Source: an uncultured beta proteobacterium (GTDB lineage: Bacteria > Pseudomonadota > Gammaproteobacteria > Burkholderiales > Burkholderiaceae_C). Taken from it: a DNA stretch of 64,000 nt. Of the stretch, positions 25,988 to 33,834 are shown piece after piece (within the stretch, counting starts at the first letter, position 1; each line of letters begins with the position of its first letter). The stretch is taken from assembly GCA_903832285.1 (NCBI GenBank), contig CAILAY010000001.1:1-64000 (forward strand), read 5' to 3'. The notes below the pieces were generated by a model. That model did not search any database. It worked only from the letters and a program-made list of their open reading frames with translations, and had not been told where the DNA came from. A program made the translations under genes and the position numbers.

Positions 25988-26377
25988 TCACCGAACCGAT
26001 CGTGTGAACGGAAAGACCTTGGTCAAGCCCAGAATGTCGGTCACCAGCAACACGATAAACACTGTGAACACAAGACTCAAAACATCGCCGCCCGCAGGCA
26101 CTTGGTCGATGCGGCCGGCGATCTGTGCCACTTCGGCGTCGGACATCGCGGCCACGCGTTGCACCGCCGAGTCTGCATTGACGCCCTGTTTTTCCAGCGC
26201 TTGGCGCACGTCTGCGCGACTCAGAAACGCGTTCACGCGCTCACGGTTCGGCGCCGCTGCGGGCGTCGTCAGGGAGTCCGCAGTGGACACGATTGCGGCC
26301 TGCGCGCTGAGGGGCAGTCCCAGCAGCGTGGTTGACAGAATCAAGGTTGATGCGATGAGGCGGCTGCATGCGTGCAT
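25988..26377 (-). CDS. PA2779-family small membrane protein
   Basis: 129 residues. An N-terminal signal peptide (STLILSTTLLGLPLSAQA) is followed by an amphipathic region with NAFLSRADVRQALEKQGV and AAMSDAEVAQIAGRIDQVPAGG. One C-terminal transmembrane helix follows (VLSLVFTVFIVLLVTDILGL), with a short basic tail. The pattern is that of the PA2779 family, which pairs with PA2778-type C39-like lipoproteins, as here with a 52-base gap. It probably anchors or serves as partner or substrate of that protein; function has not been read from sequence. Confidence 0.85.
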   Translation of the reverse strand: MHACSRLIASTLILSTTLLGLPLSAQAAIVSTADSLTTPAAAPNRERVNAFLSRADVRQALEKQGVNADSAVQRVAAMSDAEVAQIAGRIDQVPAGGDVLSLVFTVFIVLLVTDILGLTKVFPFTRSVR

Positions 26378-26514
26378 GGTGTTCCATTCGAAGTAATGGG
26401 GTCAGTTTAGGCGGTGCATTGCGCAGACGTCAACGCGGCTTACATGTCGTGACACCGCTTGCCTGTGGCGACAGAGTGTCGCGATTTGGTTGATGAACGT
26501 TGACCACGTGAAGC

Positions 26515-28425
26515 TTAGCCGGACAAGCGCGAGAAGCGCCACTTCGAATGCGGGAAATCCACACCCAGGGCGCCGGCACACACCAAGCCCGGCAACAGAG
26601 CCCAGAGCCCGTCCCACAGGCGCGGCGCATGAAATCCCGGGGCTGCGGCCGAGGGTGCGAGGCACAAAACCATACCCGCCAGGAAGGATGTCAGGGCCAG
26701 CCATTGGTACAGTGGCAGGCCGGCCACGCGCAGCGTCTGGGGTTCACCCCGGTAGGCTTCTTCCACAAAGCGCAACACGCCGGCCAACATCAGGTATGTG
26801 CCTGCCACCAGGGTCAGCGCCGCACCCAGCGCCCACAATCGGGCCAGCAGCAGACCGCTAACCAGGTTGCCCAATATCGAATACAACGCTGTGGGGTGCA
26901 GCGGCACACCCATCAAGCCCGCAAGGCTGACCACGCGGGAATGGCAGTTGAAGACCTTGATACCCCAGGACACCGGATGACCATGACAGCAGCCCTGCTC
27001 CAGGCAACGGATGCGGCCCAACGCCTGAATCGGTGCCGCGGCCAATGCGAATCCCCCTGCCAGCAAGGCCCAATCAGCCCCCGCCAGAGCCAGCAACGCC
27101 AGACCCAGGGCAGCGCCAAGGACCGCACCGTAATAACCGAAAGGCCGGGACAGTGCCGCCGACCCTTCGACCCACTGAGCCCACAGCCCGGCGCACACCA
27201 GCCCGCAGAGAAAGACCAGCAACGCGGGCCACGGAAATTGCTGAGCCGTCGCGGACATCACCACCAGGAAACCTGCGGCCGCGGCGAGGCCAGCCCACAA
27301 TCCGTGACTGATGATGCGTAGGGGCCCCAACTCCCAGCAGCGCCAGGCGTTGGCCAGGCGCTCGCTCACAGCCATGAGCCGTCGCCAGACCGGTCCCGGA
27401 TTGCGCAACGCCATCCATAACAGCAAGGCGGCTGTCAAGTCGGCCACTGAATGCATGCCCGTGCTCAGGCAGGTGATAGCGACCGATGTCGCCCAGCCGT
27501 AGCGCAGCCACGGCGGCAGCCGCCCCGCCAGCGCCTGTGCCACAAGCAAGGTCCAGATCACGTGAAACGAGGGCCATGAGGCCACGGGCGGCCACGCTGC
27601 CAATTGCTCATAGCGCAACCACTGCGCGAACAGGCCCGGCTGCGGTGGCCGGAACGCGGCCATGAACGGAGCGACCAGGTACACCAGCGTGACGATGCCC
27701 GTGAACAGCCAGGAGCGCTGCACCAGCTTGCGCAATTCGCACCGGTCGCTGATGAGCAGAAAGGTCCAGGGCACCAGCAAGTAGGGACTGGAATAGATCA
27801 ACTCTGTCCAGCCCTGGATCGGGACACTCCATTCCCATGGCATCCGCGTTTCGATGGCATCGGGATAGGCGCCCAGCAGTTTCACGCCGCCATAGCAGAT
27901 CAGCCAGGGCAGCACCGCCGCCAGCATCGCGCCCAATCGTTCGTGCCGCGACACCGCGCTGTTTCCCGAGGCAGGGATGCCGATCCAGGGACGCGGGCCG
28001 CTGATTCCGGGAAAGCGGCGCGCCAGGTCGGGCCGCTCGTGTCCCCACACCAAACCCAGGCACACCAGCGCGAGCACAGGTGTCCCCAGCCAGAGTGCTT
28101 GCGTCGAACCCGTCACGAACGCCATTCCGACCCAGGCGGCACCGAATCCGGTGTAGATCGGGTGCGGAAAAATGCTGTAGATCCCTCCCACTGCGAGTCG
28201 TGGCGGCGGAAAGGCGTTCATCGGCAAACCACCGCCTTCGGTGCGCAGCCGTGACACGCCTGAAAGCCAAAGGCAAAGGCCGCAAATGGTCAACAGCCAA
28301 CCTGCCAGAGGGACATGCACTGCAGGCAGCGACAAGGGAATCCGGTGGCACCACCACCAGAGAAATGCGGGTGCCAAGATCGCCCAAACCATGCCATACA
28401 GCGCGGCCAGAATCCGCTTTTTCAT
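26515..28425 (-). CDS. Three-domain membrane enzyme: ICMT/PEMT-like + PAP2-like + Lgt-like
   Basis: 636 residues, many transmembrane segments. Residues 1-150 resemble isoprenylcysteine/phospholipid methyltransferases: NAFPPPRLAVGGIYSIFPHP, the HPIYTGF motif at 89-94, and HERPDLARRFPG. Residues about 200-340 resemble PAP2/inositolphosphotransferase domains: SWPSFHVIW (283-291) and STGMHSVADL (321-330). Residues about 370-600 resemble prolipoprotein diacylglyceryl transferase: GRIRCLEQGCCHGHP (470-484), VPLHPTALYSILGN, and RFVEEAYRG. I chose the ATG at 28425, overlapping the stop of the gene upstream (ATGA). Each domain handles lipids or lipid-linked substrates, so a lipid- or lipoprotein-modifying enzyme is likely; the reaction is unknown. 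Confidence 0.75.
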   Translation of the reverse strand: MKKRILAALYGMVWAILAPAFLWWWCHRIPLSLPAVHVPLAGWLLTICGLCLWLSGVSRLRTEGGGLPMNAFPPPRLAVGGIYSIFPHPIYTGFGAAWVGMAFVTGSTQALWLGTPVLALVCLGLVWGHERPDLARRFPGISGPRPWIGIPASGNSAVSRHERLGAMLAAVLPWLICYGGVKLLGAYPDAIETRMPWEWSVPIQGWTELIYSSPYLLVPWTFLLISDRCELRKLVQRSWLFTGIVTLVYLVAPFMAAFRPPQPGLFAQWLRYEQLAAWPPVASWPSFHVIWTLLVAQALAGRLPPWLRYGWATSVAITCLSTGMHSVADLTAALLLWMALRNPGPVWRRLMAVSERLANAWRCWELGPLRIISHGLWAGLAAAAGFLVVMSATAQQFPWPALLVFLCGLVCAGLWAQWVEGSAALSRPFGYYGAVLGAALGLALLALAGADWALLAGGFALAAAPIQALGRIRCLEQGCCHGHPVSWGIKVFNCHSRVVSLAGLMGVPLHPTALYSILGNLVSGLLLARLWALGAALTLVAGTYLMLAGVLRFVEEAYRGEPQTLRVAGLPLYQWLALTSFLAGMVLCLAPSAAAPGFHAPRLWDGLWALLPGLVCAGALGVDFPHSKWRFSRLSG

Positions 28426-29252
28426 GTCCACACAACCCGTTCGTAAATGGCCCAGCCATCGGTCGCGTCTGCATCCAAACCGCCGATGTTCGCCCGCCCC
28501 AGCCACTTCACCTCATGTGAGTTGGCAAGGACGCCGAACTGATCGCGTATCAAGTCCGGCAGCACATTGCCGAGTTCCCGATGCCGCAGCACCGCATGAG
28601 GTTTCAGCACCAGTTGCCAGCCGTTTCCGAGCAGGCGATCCGGCCCTTCACCTTCCAGTCGCGCCGGCGTTGGAACACCGTCCAACCAGACCTTGGTCAG
28701 TGTCTTGCCGTCATCCCAGTCGATCCAGACGACCGAGTGACCTGCGGCGATGGCGCGACCCCAGCGCAGGCTGCGCAGAGGCAGCGACAGCGAGGCCAGA
28801 CTCAGGTCCATGCACTCAAGATAGCCTTGCATCAGCCAGTCCACGGGGTTGCCCGCGCAGACCGATTTGACCCGCGTCTGACACAGCGGCGAAAGGCAGT
28901 TCCATTGGATGTGCACCCCCGGTCCATCCCAGAGCACCGATGTCATTCCCTGAATCTGTGGTTGCCACTCGCCCGTCATCCACTCCGACCATTGCCAGCC
29001 GGACGATGCGTCGCCGCTCGGCGCGTGGCCGCTGCCCCAGGCGGATCGATCCTGCTCCTGACCCTGGGCGTTGCGCAACAGCAGTCCCCGGTAACCCGTG
29101 TTGAGCGGACCGAGTTGCAGCGTCGCCTGGTAGCCGATACAAACATCGCCTTCGGTCGAGACTCCGTCCAGACACCACTTGCGTAATCGCAGTGCCCATC
29201 GGTTCATGCCAGCCGCTGGCATGGGAAGAACTGGCGGAAGCGATGGACTCAT
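28422..29252 (-). CDS. Hypothetical Trp-rich soluble protein, partner of the three-domain membrane enzyme
   Basis: 276 residues, no signal peptide, rich in Trp and predicted beta strands (for example WQWSEWMTGEWQPQIQG, VVWIDWDDGKTLTKVWLDG). It ends in ATDGWAIYERVVW. I do not recognise the family; a lipocalin- or AttH/CrtC-like beta barrel is conceivable from the strand pattern. The start at 29252 has AGAAGAG just upstream. The stop overlaps the start of the membrane enzyme, so the two are co-translated and likely act together, perhaps with this one binding a lipid. Confidence 0.75.
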   Translation of the reverse strand: MSPSLPPVLPMPAAGMNRWALRLRKWCLDGVSTEGDVCIGYQATLQLGPLNTGYRGLLLRNAQGQEQDRSAWGSGHAPSGDASSGWQWSEWMTGEWQPQIQGMTSVLWDGPGVHIQWNCLSPLCQTRVKSVCAGNPVDWLMQGYLECMDLSLASLSLPLRSLRWGRAIAAGHSVVWIDWDDGKTLTKVWLDGVPTPARLEGEGPDRLLGNGWQLVLKPHAVLRHRELGNVLPDLIRDQFGVLANSHEVKWLGRANIGGLDADATDGWAIYERVVWT

Positions 29253-29315
29253 ATGGCTCTTCTATCGATCGGGTCTGGTCAGATTATGAGCGAGGGCCAT
29301 GGATAATCCGGCGTC

Positions 29316-29960
29316 ATGGAACTCATCACTTTCGCGCTCGACTTCATCCTGCATGTGGACAAGTACCTGGAGGCGTTTGTGCGGGGCTATGGCCTGTGGG
29401 TGTACGCGCTGCTGTTTCTGGTGATCTTTGTCGAGACCGGTGTTGTTGTGATGCCGTTTTTGCCTGGCGATTCGCTGCTGTTCGTGGTGGGCGCCATGTG
29501 CGGCGTGGGGCTCATGAGCTACCCGCTGTCGGTGGGCTTGCTGCTGGCAGCCGCGGTGCTTGGGAATCAGAGCAACTACGCATTGGGACGCTACTTTGGT
29601 CCACGGGTTTTCAAATGGGAGAACTCGCGACTCTTCAACAAGGCCGCGTTTGATCGGGCGCACGCGTTTTACGAACGTTACGGTGGCGTCACGATCGTGG
29701 CCGCGCGCTTCATGCCGTTCGTGCGCACTTTTGCGCCCTTTGTAGCCGGCGTGGCGCGCATGACGCGCACGCGCTTCACCTTCTTTGACGTGACCGGCGG
29801 CTCGCTCTGGGTCGTGAGTCTGATCACCGTCGGCTACTTCTTCGGCAACACCGAGTTCGTGAAAATGAATCTCGAAAAAATCATCTGGACGATGATCCTG
29901 CTGCCGGGTCTGGTGATACTTTATGGGGCCTGGAAATCGAGGCGCAAGTCAGAGGCGTAA
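29316..29960 (+). CDS. DedA-family membrane protein
   Basis: 214 residues with the VTT/DedA domain. FVETGVVVMPFLPGDSLLFV is the conserved acidic-Pro-Gly-Asp re-entrant segment, and AARFMPFVRTFAPFVAGVARM carries the conserved arginines required for DedA activity. DedA proteins translocate lipids such as undecaprenyl phosphate or phospholipids at the inner membrane. It diverges from the two-gene lipid-enzyme unit with 63 bases between starts, so a shared regulatory region is possible. Confidence 0.93.
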   Translation: MELITFALDFILHVDKYLEAFVRGYGLWVYALLFLVIFVETGVVVMPFLPGDSLLFVVGAMCGVGLMSYPLSVGLLLAAAVLGNQSNYALGRYFGPRVFKWENSRLFNKAAFDRAHAFYERYGGVTIVAARFMPFVRTFAPFVAGVARMTRTRFTFFDVTGGSLWVVSLITVGYFFGNTEFVKMNLEKIIWTMILLPGLVILYGAWKSRRKSEA

Positions 29961-30006
29961 CACGTTTCAGACGGAGATATCTGGCGGCCGAAATACTGGC
30001 GCCGCA

Positions 30007-30810
30007 CTATACGGCCAGCAGGGAAAGATAGGCCATGCCCAGGATGCCTCGGTAACCCCGGTAGTAGGCCGCGCTTTGCGCTTGCGCCAACGCCTGAACT
30101 TCAGCAACTTGCGGATCATCGGGCGGATGCTCGGCAAGCCAATACGTGTACTTCGCCATGTGACCGGATTCGAAATCGTCCCATTCAGCCAACGTCGCCT
30201 TGTGCACGCGCACGACGGCAAACCCGGATTTCGTCGCAAGTTCGATGAGCTCCGGCAGGAAGATGAATTCATCCAGTCGGCCACCGAGCGGGGCCGCCGC
30301 AGCCTCGGTCGGTGAGGTGCTCCAGATGGCTTCACCATACACCACCGGAGCGCCTCGCGAAACCAGCCGTCTGAGTGCCGCAAGCGCGGCTGCGTAGTCC
30401 ATGGGCAACCTGGCCTGGGGCGGTGGCCCCCAGATCTGACTTGCGCCGATACAGATGGCACCCTGAGCAGCAACCAGAAGGCAGTCTTTGACATCGCCGC
30501 AGATCAATTGCAGTCGATCTGCGACCTGGCGCCCCTTCGACCCTTGCCTCGCGTGGTCGAAACCAGCGGCGGAGAGATCAATCCCGACCCCGTGAATGGC
30601 CTCATTCGCTTCAAGCAGCCGTAGGAGCAGTTCAGCCCATCCGCATCCAACGTCGATCACGGTGCCACGCGCTGTTTTCGCGAGGAAGGCCACAAGCTCA
30701 TGCGCCCGTTCGCCGGACAGGGGCGTGTTGAACAACAGGCTGCGGTGCAGCGGCGCGAAATCGATGGTCATGGTGGTTTCGGCTTCCGAGCGGTCTGACA
30801 TTGCCGTCAC
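30007..30810 (-). CDS. SAM-dependent class I methyltransferase
   Basis: 267 residues. The SAM motif I is VIDVGCGWAELLLRLL; motif II acid follows in GVGIDLSAAGF; RLQLICGDVKD and AICIGASQIWG mark later motifs. The C-terminal part includes GRLDEFIFLPELIELATKSGF. The GTG at 30810 overlaps the amiC stop (GTGA), and an ATG lies three codons further in. Substrate is not evident; small-molecule methylation is likelier than RNA. It is the last gene of a tsaE-amiC-methyltransferase unit with four-base overlaps. Confidence 0.82.
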   Translation of the reverse strand: MTAMSDRSEAETTMTIDFAPLHRSLLFNTPLSGERAHELVAFLAKTARGTVIDVGCGWAELLLRLLEANEAIHGVGIDLSAAGFDHARQGSKGRQVADRLQLICGDVKDCLLVAAQGAICIGASQIWGPPPQARLPMDYAAALAALRRLVSRGAPVVYGEAIWSTSPTEAAAAPLGGRLDEFIFLPELIELATKSGFAVVRVHKATLAEWDDFESGHMAKYTYWLAEHPPDDPQVAEVQALAQAQSAAYYRGYRGILGMAYLSLLAV

Positions 30811-32171
30811 GTCGTGCGATTCCTTGCCAGCGGCGGGTTCTTCGAAAAGTAGCGCTCGATGCCGCGCATCAGGGCGTCGGCCAGTTGTTCCTGGTAGACC
30901 TCACTGCGCAGTTTGATCTCTTCGTCGGGGTTGCTGATGAAGGCGGTCTCCACCAGCACGCTGGGAATGTCGGGGGCTTTGAGCACGGCAAATCCGGCCT
31001 GCTCGACGCGTGGTTTGTGCAACGCGCCCAACTTTCCGATCTCACCCAGCATGGCACCCCCCAGTTGCATGCTGTCCTTGATTTGCGCGGTGGTGCTCAT
31101 GTCCAGCAAGGCGTGTTGCAACTGCACGTCCTTGACCTTCACGTTCAGACCGCCGATGGCGTCGGCCTTGTTCTCCTTGTCGGCCATCCAGCGCGCAGCG
31201 TTGCTGGAAGCCGCACCCTGGCTCAGGGCAAACACGCTGGCCCCCCGCGCCTGGGGCGTGAAGAAGGCGTCCGCGTGCAGACTCACAAACAGGTCGGCCT
31301 GCACGCGCCGCGCTTTCTGCACTCGCACCTGCAGTGGCACAAAAAAATCGGCGTCGCGCGTGAGATAGGCCCGCATGGGGTTGCCCTTGAGTGTGGTGGT
31401 GTTGATGCGATCGCGCAGCCGGTGCGCGATCGAGAGCACCACGTCCTTTTCACGGGTTCCGCCGGGGCCGGTGGCGCCAGGGTCTTCGCCGCCGTGGCCT
31501 GGGTCCAGGGCGATGATGATGAGGCGGTCCGTGCGCGGTGACTCTTCGGGTTTCTTTGCAGACGAAGCTGCGGCCAGTGGCATCGGAGCCGCGGGCGAGA
31601 CTGCCTTTTGCGCCTGGCGCACCATCAGGTCTCCCAGTGGGTCGATCGTGGGTGCGGAACTGGACTGGCCCACGGCCCTGCTGGCCGCCTCCTGTGCCGC
31701 GTTGGCCACGCGGTTTTCCTGAAGTCGCTCGGCGATCAACGCTTCCAGCGGGTCCACGGGGTGCGCTGGATAGAGGTCGAGCACGAGCCGGTGCCGGTAG
31801 GATGCCACCGGGGTCAGCGTGAACACCTGAGGAGCCATCGGCTGCTTCAGGTCCATCACCAGACGCACCACGCCAGGCGCAAATTGACCCACACGAATGC
31901 CGGCAATATTGGGGTCGTCGCCCTTGACTTTGGCCACCAATTCGCGCAGTTCCGAATTCAGCTCGATGCCTTCGATGTCGACGGCCAACCGAGGCGGATT
32001 GGCGACGAATTTCTGTGTCGTGGCGAGTGCCACGTCGGACTCAATCGTGACGCGAGAATAGTCGTGGGCAGGCCAGACGCGAACCGCCAGAATCGTGGCA
32101 CCGCGCGCGATCTCCTGTGTGCCCAGTAGCAGCACGAGGCTGCCTGACTGGATCAAATGGCGGCGCTTCAT
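30807..32171 (-). CDS. amiC: N-acetylmuramoyl-L-alanine amidase AmiC
   Basis: 454 residues. The N-terminus RRHLIQSGSLVLLLG looks like a Tat signal. An AMIN domain (about residues 30-140, AVRVWPAHDYSRVTIESD...) targets it to the septum. The Amidase_3 catalytic domain (about 215-440) has the zinc ligands in IALDPGHGGEDPGA and LFVSLHADAF, and the late Glu in SVLVETAFISNPDEE. It splits septal peptidoglycan during daughter-cell separation. ATG start overlaps the tsaE stop. Confidence 0.95.
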   Translation of the reverse strand: MKRRHLIQSGSLVLLLGTQEIARGATILAVRVWPAHDYSRVTIESDVALATTQKFVANPPRLAVDIEGIELNSELRELVAKVKGDDPNIAGIRVGQFAPGVVRLVMDLKQPMAPQVFTLTPVASYRHRLVLDLYPAHPVDPLEALIAERLQENRVANAAQEAASRAVGQSSSAPTIDPLGDLMVRQAQKAVSPAAPMPLAAASSAKKPEESPRTDRLIIIALDPGHGGEDPGATGPGGTREKDVVLSIAHRLRDRINTTTLKGNPMRAYLTRDADFFVPLQVRVQKARRVQADLFVSLHADAFFTPQARGASVFALSQGAASSNAARWMADKENKADAIGGLNVKVKDVQLQHALLDMSTTAQIKDSMQLGGAMLGEIGKLGALHKPRVEQAGFAVLKAPDIPSVLVETAFISNPDEEIKLRSEVYQEQLADALMRGIERYFSKNPPLARNRTT

Positions 32172-32677
32172 GGACAGGTGGCCTGTTGCATGGCACGGCC
32201 TGAATCGGTGTGCGCGACCAGTGTGACCTGGCGCGTCTCGTCGGCCGAGACCGCGATATGGATTTCCAGGTCGGCCCGCGGCAGGGAGGCCGCAGCGCGC
32301 TCAGGCCACTCGGCCACTTTAAGTCCGGCGCTGGCAAAGATGTCGCGAAAGCCGGCATCTTCCCATTCGCGCGGATCGGAGAAGCGATAAAAGTCGAAGT
32401 GCCAAATAGCCAGGTCCGGCAACTCGTAAGGCTCCACTACGGTGTAGGTTGGACTCTTGATGCGTCCCGTCAAACCGAGCGCGTGCAACAGATGGCGCAC
32501 CAGCGTGGTCTTGCCCGCGCCCAGGTCGCCATGCAGTTGCACAAAGCTGTTCAACAGCGCTGGGCAATTCGCCAGGCGCTGCGCAAATTGCTCGGTGTCG
32601 GCTTCGCTGCGCCACAGCAGCGAAGCGCAGCCGCGGGGGCTTTCTACAATCGGCGGGTGACGCACGGCAGCATTCAA
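32168..32677 (-). CDS. tsaE: tRNA threonylcarbamoyladenosine biosynthesis ATPase TsaE
   Basis: 169 residues, usual size. P-loop LHGDLGAGKTTLVRHLLHALG and the downstream SPTYTVVEPYELPDLAIWHFDFYR are TsaE signatures (shown by their core, GAGKTTLVRHLL and SPTYTVVE). It works with TsaB and TsaD in making t6A37 of tRNA. The start is uncertain: a TTG at 32677 or a GTG at 32665 are the only options, and both lie within the 5' end of the divergent queG. Stop overlaps amiC. Confidence 0.93.
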   Translation of the reverse strand: MNAAVRHPPIVESPRGCASLLWRSEADTEQFAQRLANCPALLNSFVQLHGDLGAGKTTLVRHLLHALGLTGRIKSPTYTVVEPYELPDLAIWHFDFYRFSDPREWEDAGFRDIFASAGLKVAEWPERAAASLPRADLEIHIAVSADETRQVTLVAHTDSGRAMQQATCP

Positions 32678-33754
32678 ATCAACAATACTCCTGAGGCGGG
32701 CTCGTCATGGTTTGAAAAGATTCAGATCCAGGCCCGTGAACTCGGATTCTCCCAAATTGGCGTGGCCGGCGTCGATTTGACTTCGGCCGAACCCGGATTG
32801 CTGGCCTGGTTGGAGCGCGGATTTCATGGCGACATGGCCTATATGGCCACGCACGGCCTCAAGCGAGCTCGTCCAGCAGAACTGGTTCCTGGGACGGTGA
32901 GCGTGATCACGGCGCGCATGGATTACCTGCCTGGCGCCATGCCTGAGGACTGGCAGATGCAGGAACTGGCGCGTCTGCAGCGGCCTGCTGAAGCCATCGT
33001 TTCCATCTATGCCCGAGGGCGCGACTACCACAAGGTGCTGCGCAGTCGCCTGCAGAAATTGACAGACCGGATTCAGCGCGAGATCGGTCCTCTGGGCCAC
33101 CGCGTGTTCACCGACTCGGCACCCGTGCTGGAGGTCGAACTCGCCTCGCGCAGCGGCCAGGGTTGGCGCGGCAAACACACGCTGATGCTGAATCGCGAAG
33201 CCGGCTCGATGTTCTTTCTGGGCGAGATCTTTGTGGCTGCGGCCCTGCCTGCGAGCAGCCCGGTGTCGGAGCACTGCGGGCGCTGTCGTGCCTGCATTGA
33301 CGTCTGTCCGACGCAAGCCATTGTTGCGCCGTACCGGTTGGACGCGCGCCGTTGTATTTCCTACCTCACGATCGAACACCAGGGCGCGATTCCGCTGGAA
33401 CTGCGCGCCCTCGTTGGCAACCGCATCTACGGCTGCGACGATTGCCAAGTCGTCTGTCCCTGGAACAAGTTTGCGCAGCGCAGCGCCTTGCCCGATTTTG
33501 ACGAGCGCGCCGGACTCAGCGGCCAGCAATTGCTGACGCTTTTTGCCTGGAATGAAGAGGACTTTATGCGCCACACCGAAGGCAGCCCAATCCGGCGCAT
33601 CGGGCACGGGCGCTGGCTCAGGAACATCGCGGTTGCGCTGGGTAATGCGCTGCGCTCTGGGGCAGAGGATGGCATAAGGGACGCGCTGACGCAGCGTCTG
33701 GATGGCGCCAGCGAATTGCTGCGTGAGCACCTGCTGTGGGCCTTGGCGCAGTGA
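32657..33754 (+). CDS. queG: Epoxyqueuosine reductase QueG
   Basis: 365 residues. Two 4Fe-4S clusters are coded by CGRCRACIDVCPTQAI and CDDCQVVCPWNKF; FSQIGVAGVDL opens the cobalamin-binding part, and YARGRDYHKVLRSRLQ and TDSAPVLEVELASRSGQGW are typical. It performs the last step of queuosine synthesis on tRNA. The GTG at 32657 is the only start codon that gives family length; no ATG exists before residue 60. The 5' ends of queG and tsaE overlap by about 20 bases. Confidence 0.95.
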   Translation: MTHGSIQINNTPEAGSSWFEKIQIQARELGFSQIGVAGVDLTSAEPGLLAWLERGFHGDMAYMATHGLKRARPAELVPGTVSVITARMDYLPGAMPEDWQMQELARLQRPAEAIVSIYARGRDYHKVLRSRLQKLTDRIQREIGPLGHRVFTDSAPVLEVELASRSGQGWRGKHTLMLNREAGSMFFLGEIFVAAALPASSPVSEHCGRCRACIDVCPTQAIVAPYRLDARRCISYLTIEHQGAIPLELRALVGNRIYGCDDCQVVCPWNKFAQRSALPDFDERAGLSGQQLLTLFAWNEEDFMRHTEGSPIRRIGHGRWLRNIAVALGNALRSGAEDGIRDALTQRLDGASELLREHLLWALAQ

Positions 33755-33834
33755 GCACCTCACTTTTACTTTTCTACACACTGGCCGAATACACTTCGAC
33801 GCGGGGCGCGCTGCCTTGAAGAATTACACCTGCC

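Noticed and set aside
23979..26377. A complete contractile injection system
   Set aside because: Only two tube proteins are present; no sheath, baseplate, spike or AAA gene is seen, so only the orphan pair is reported.
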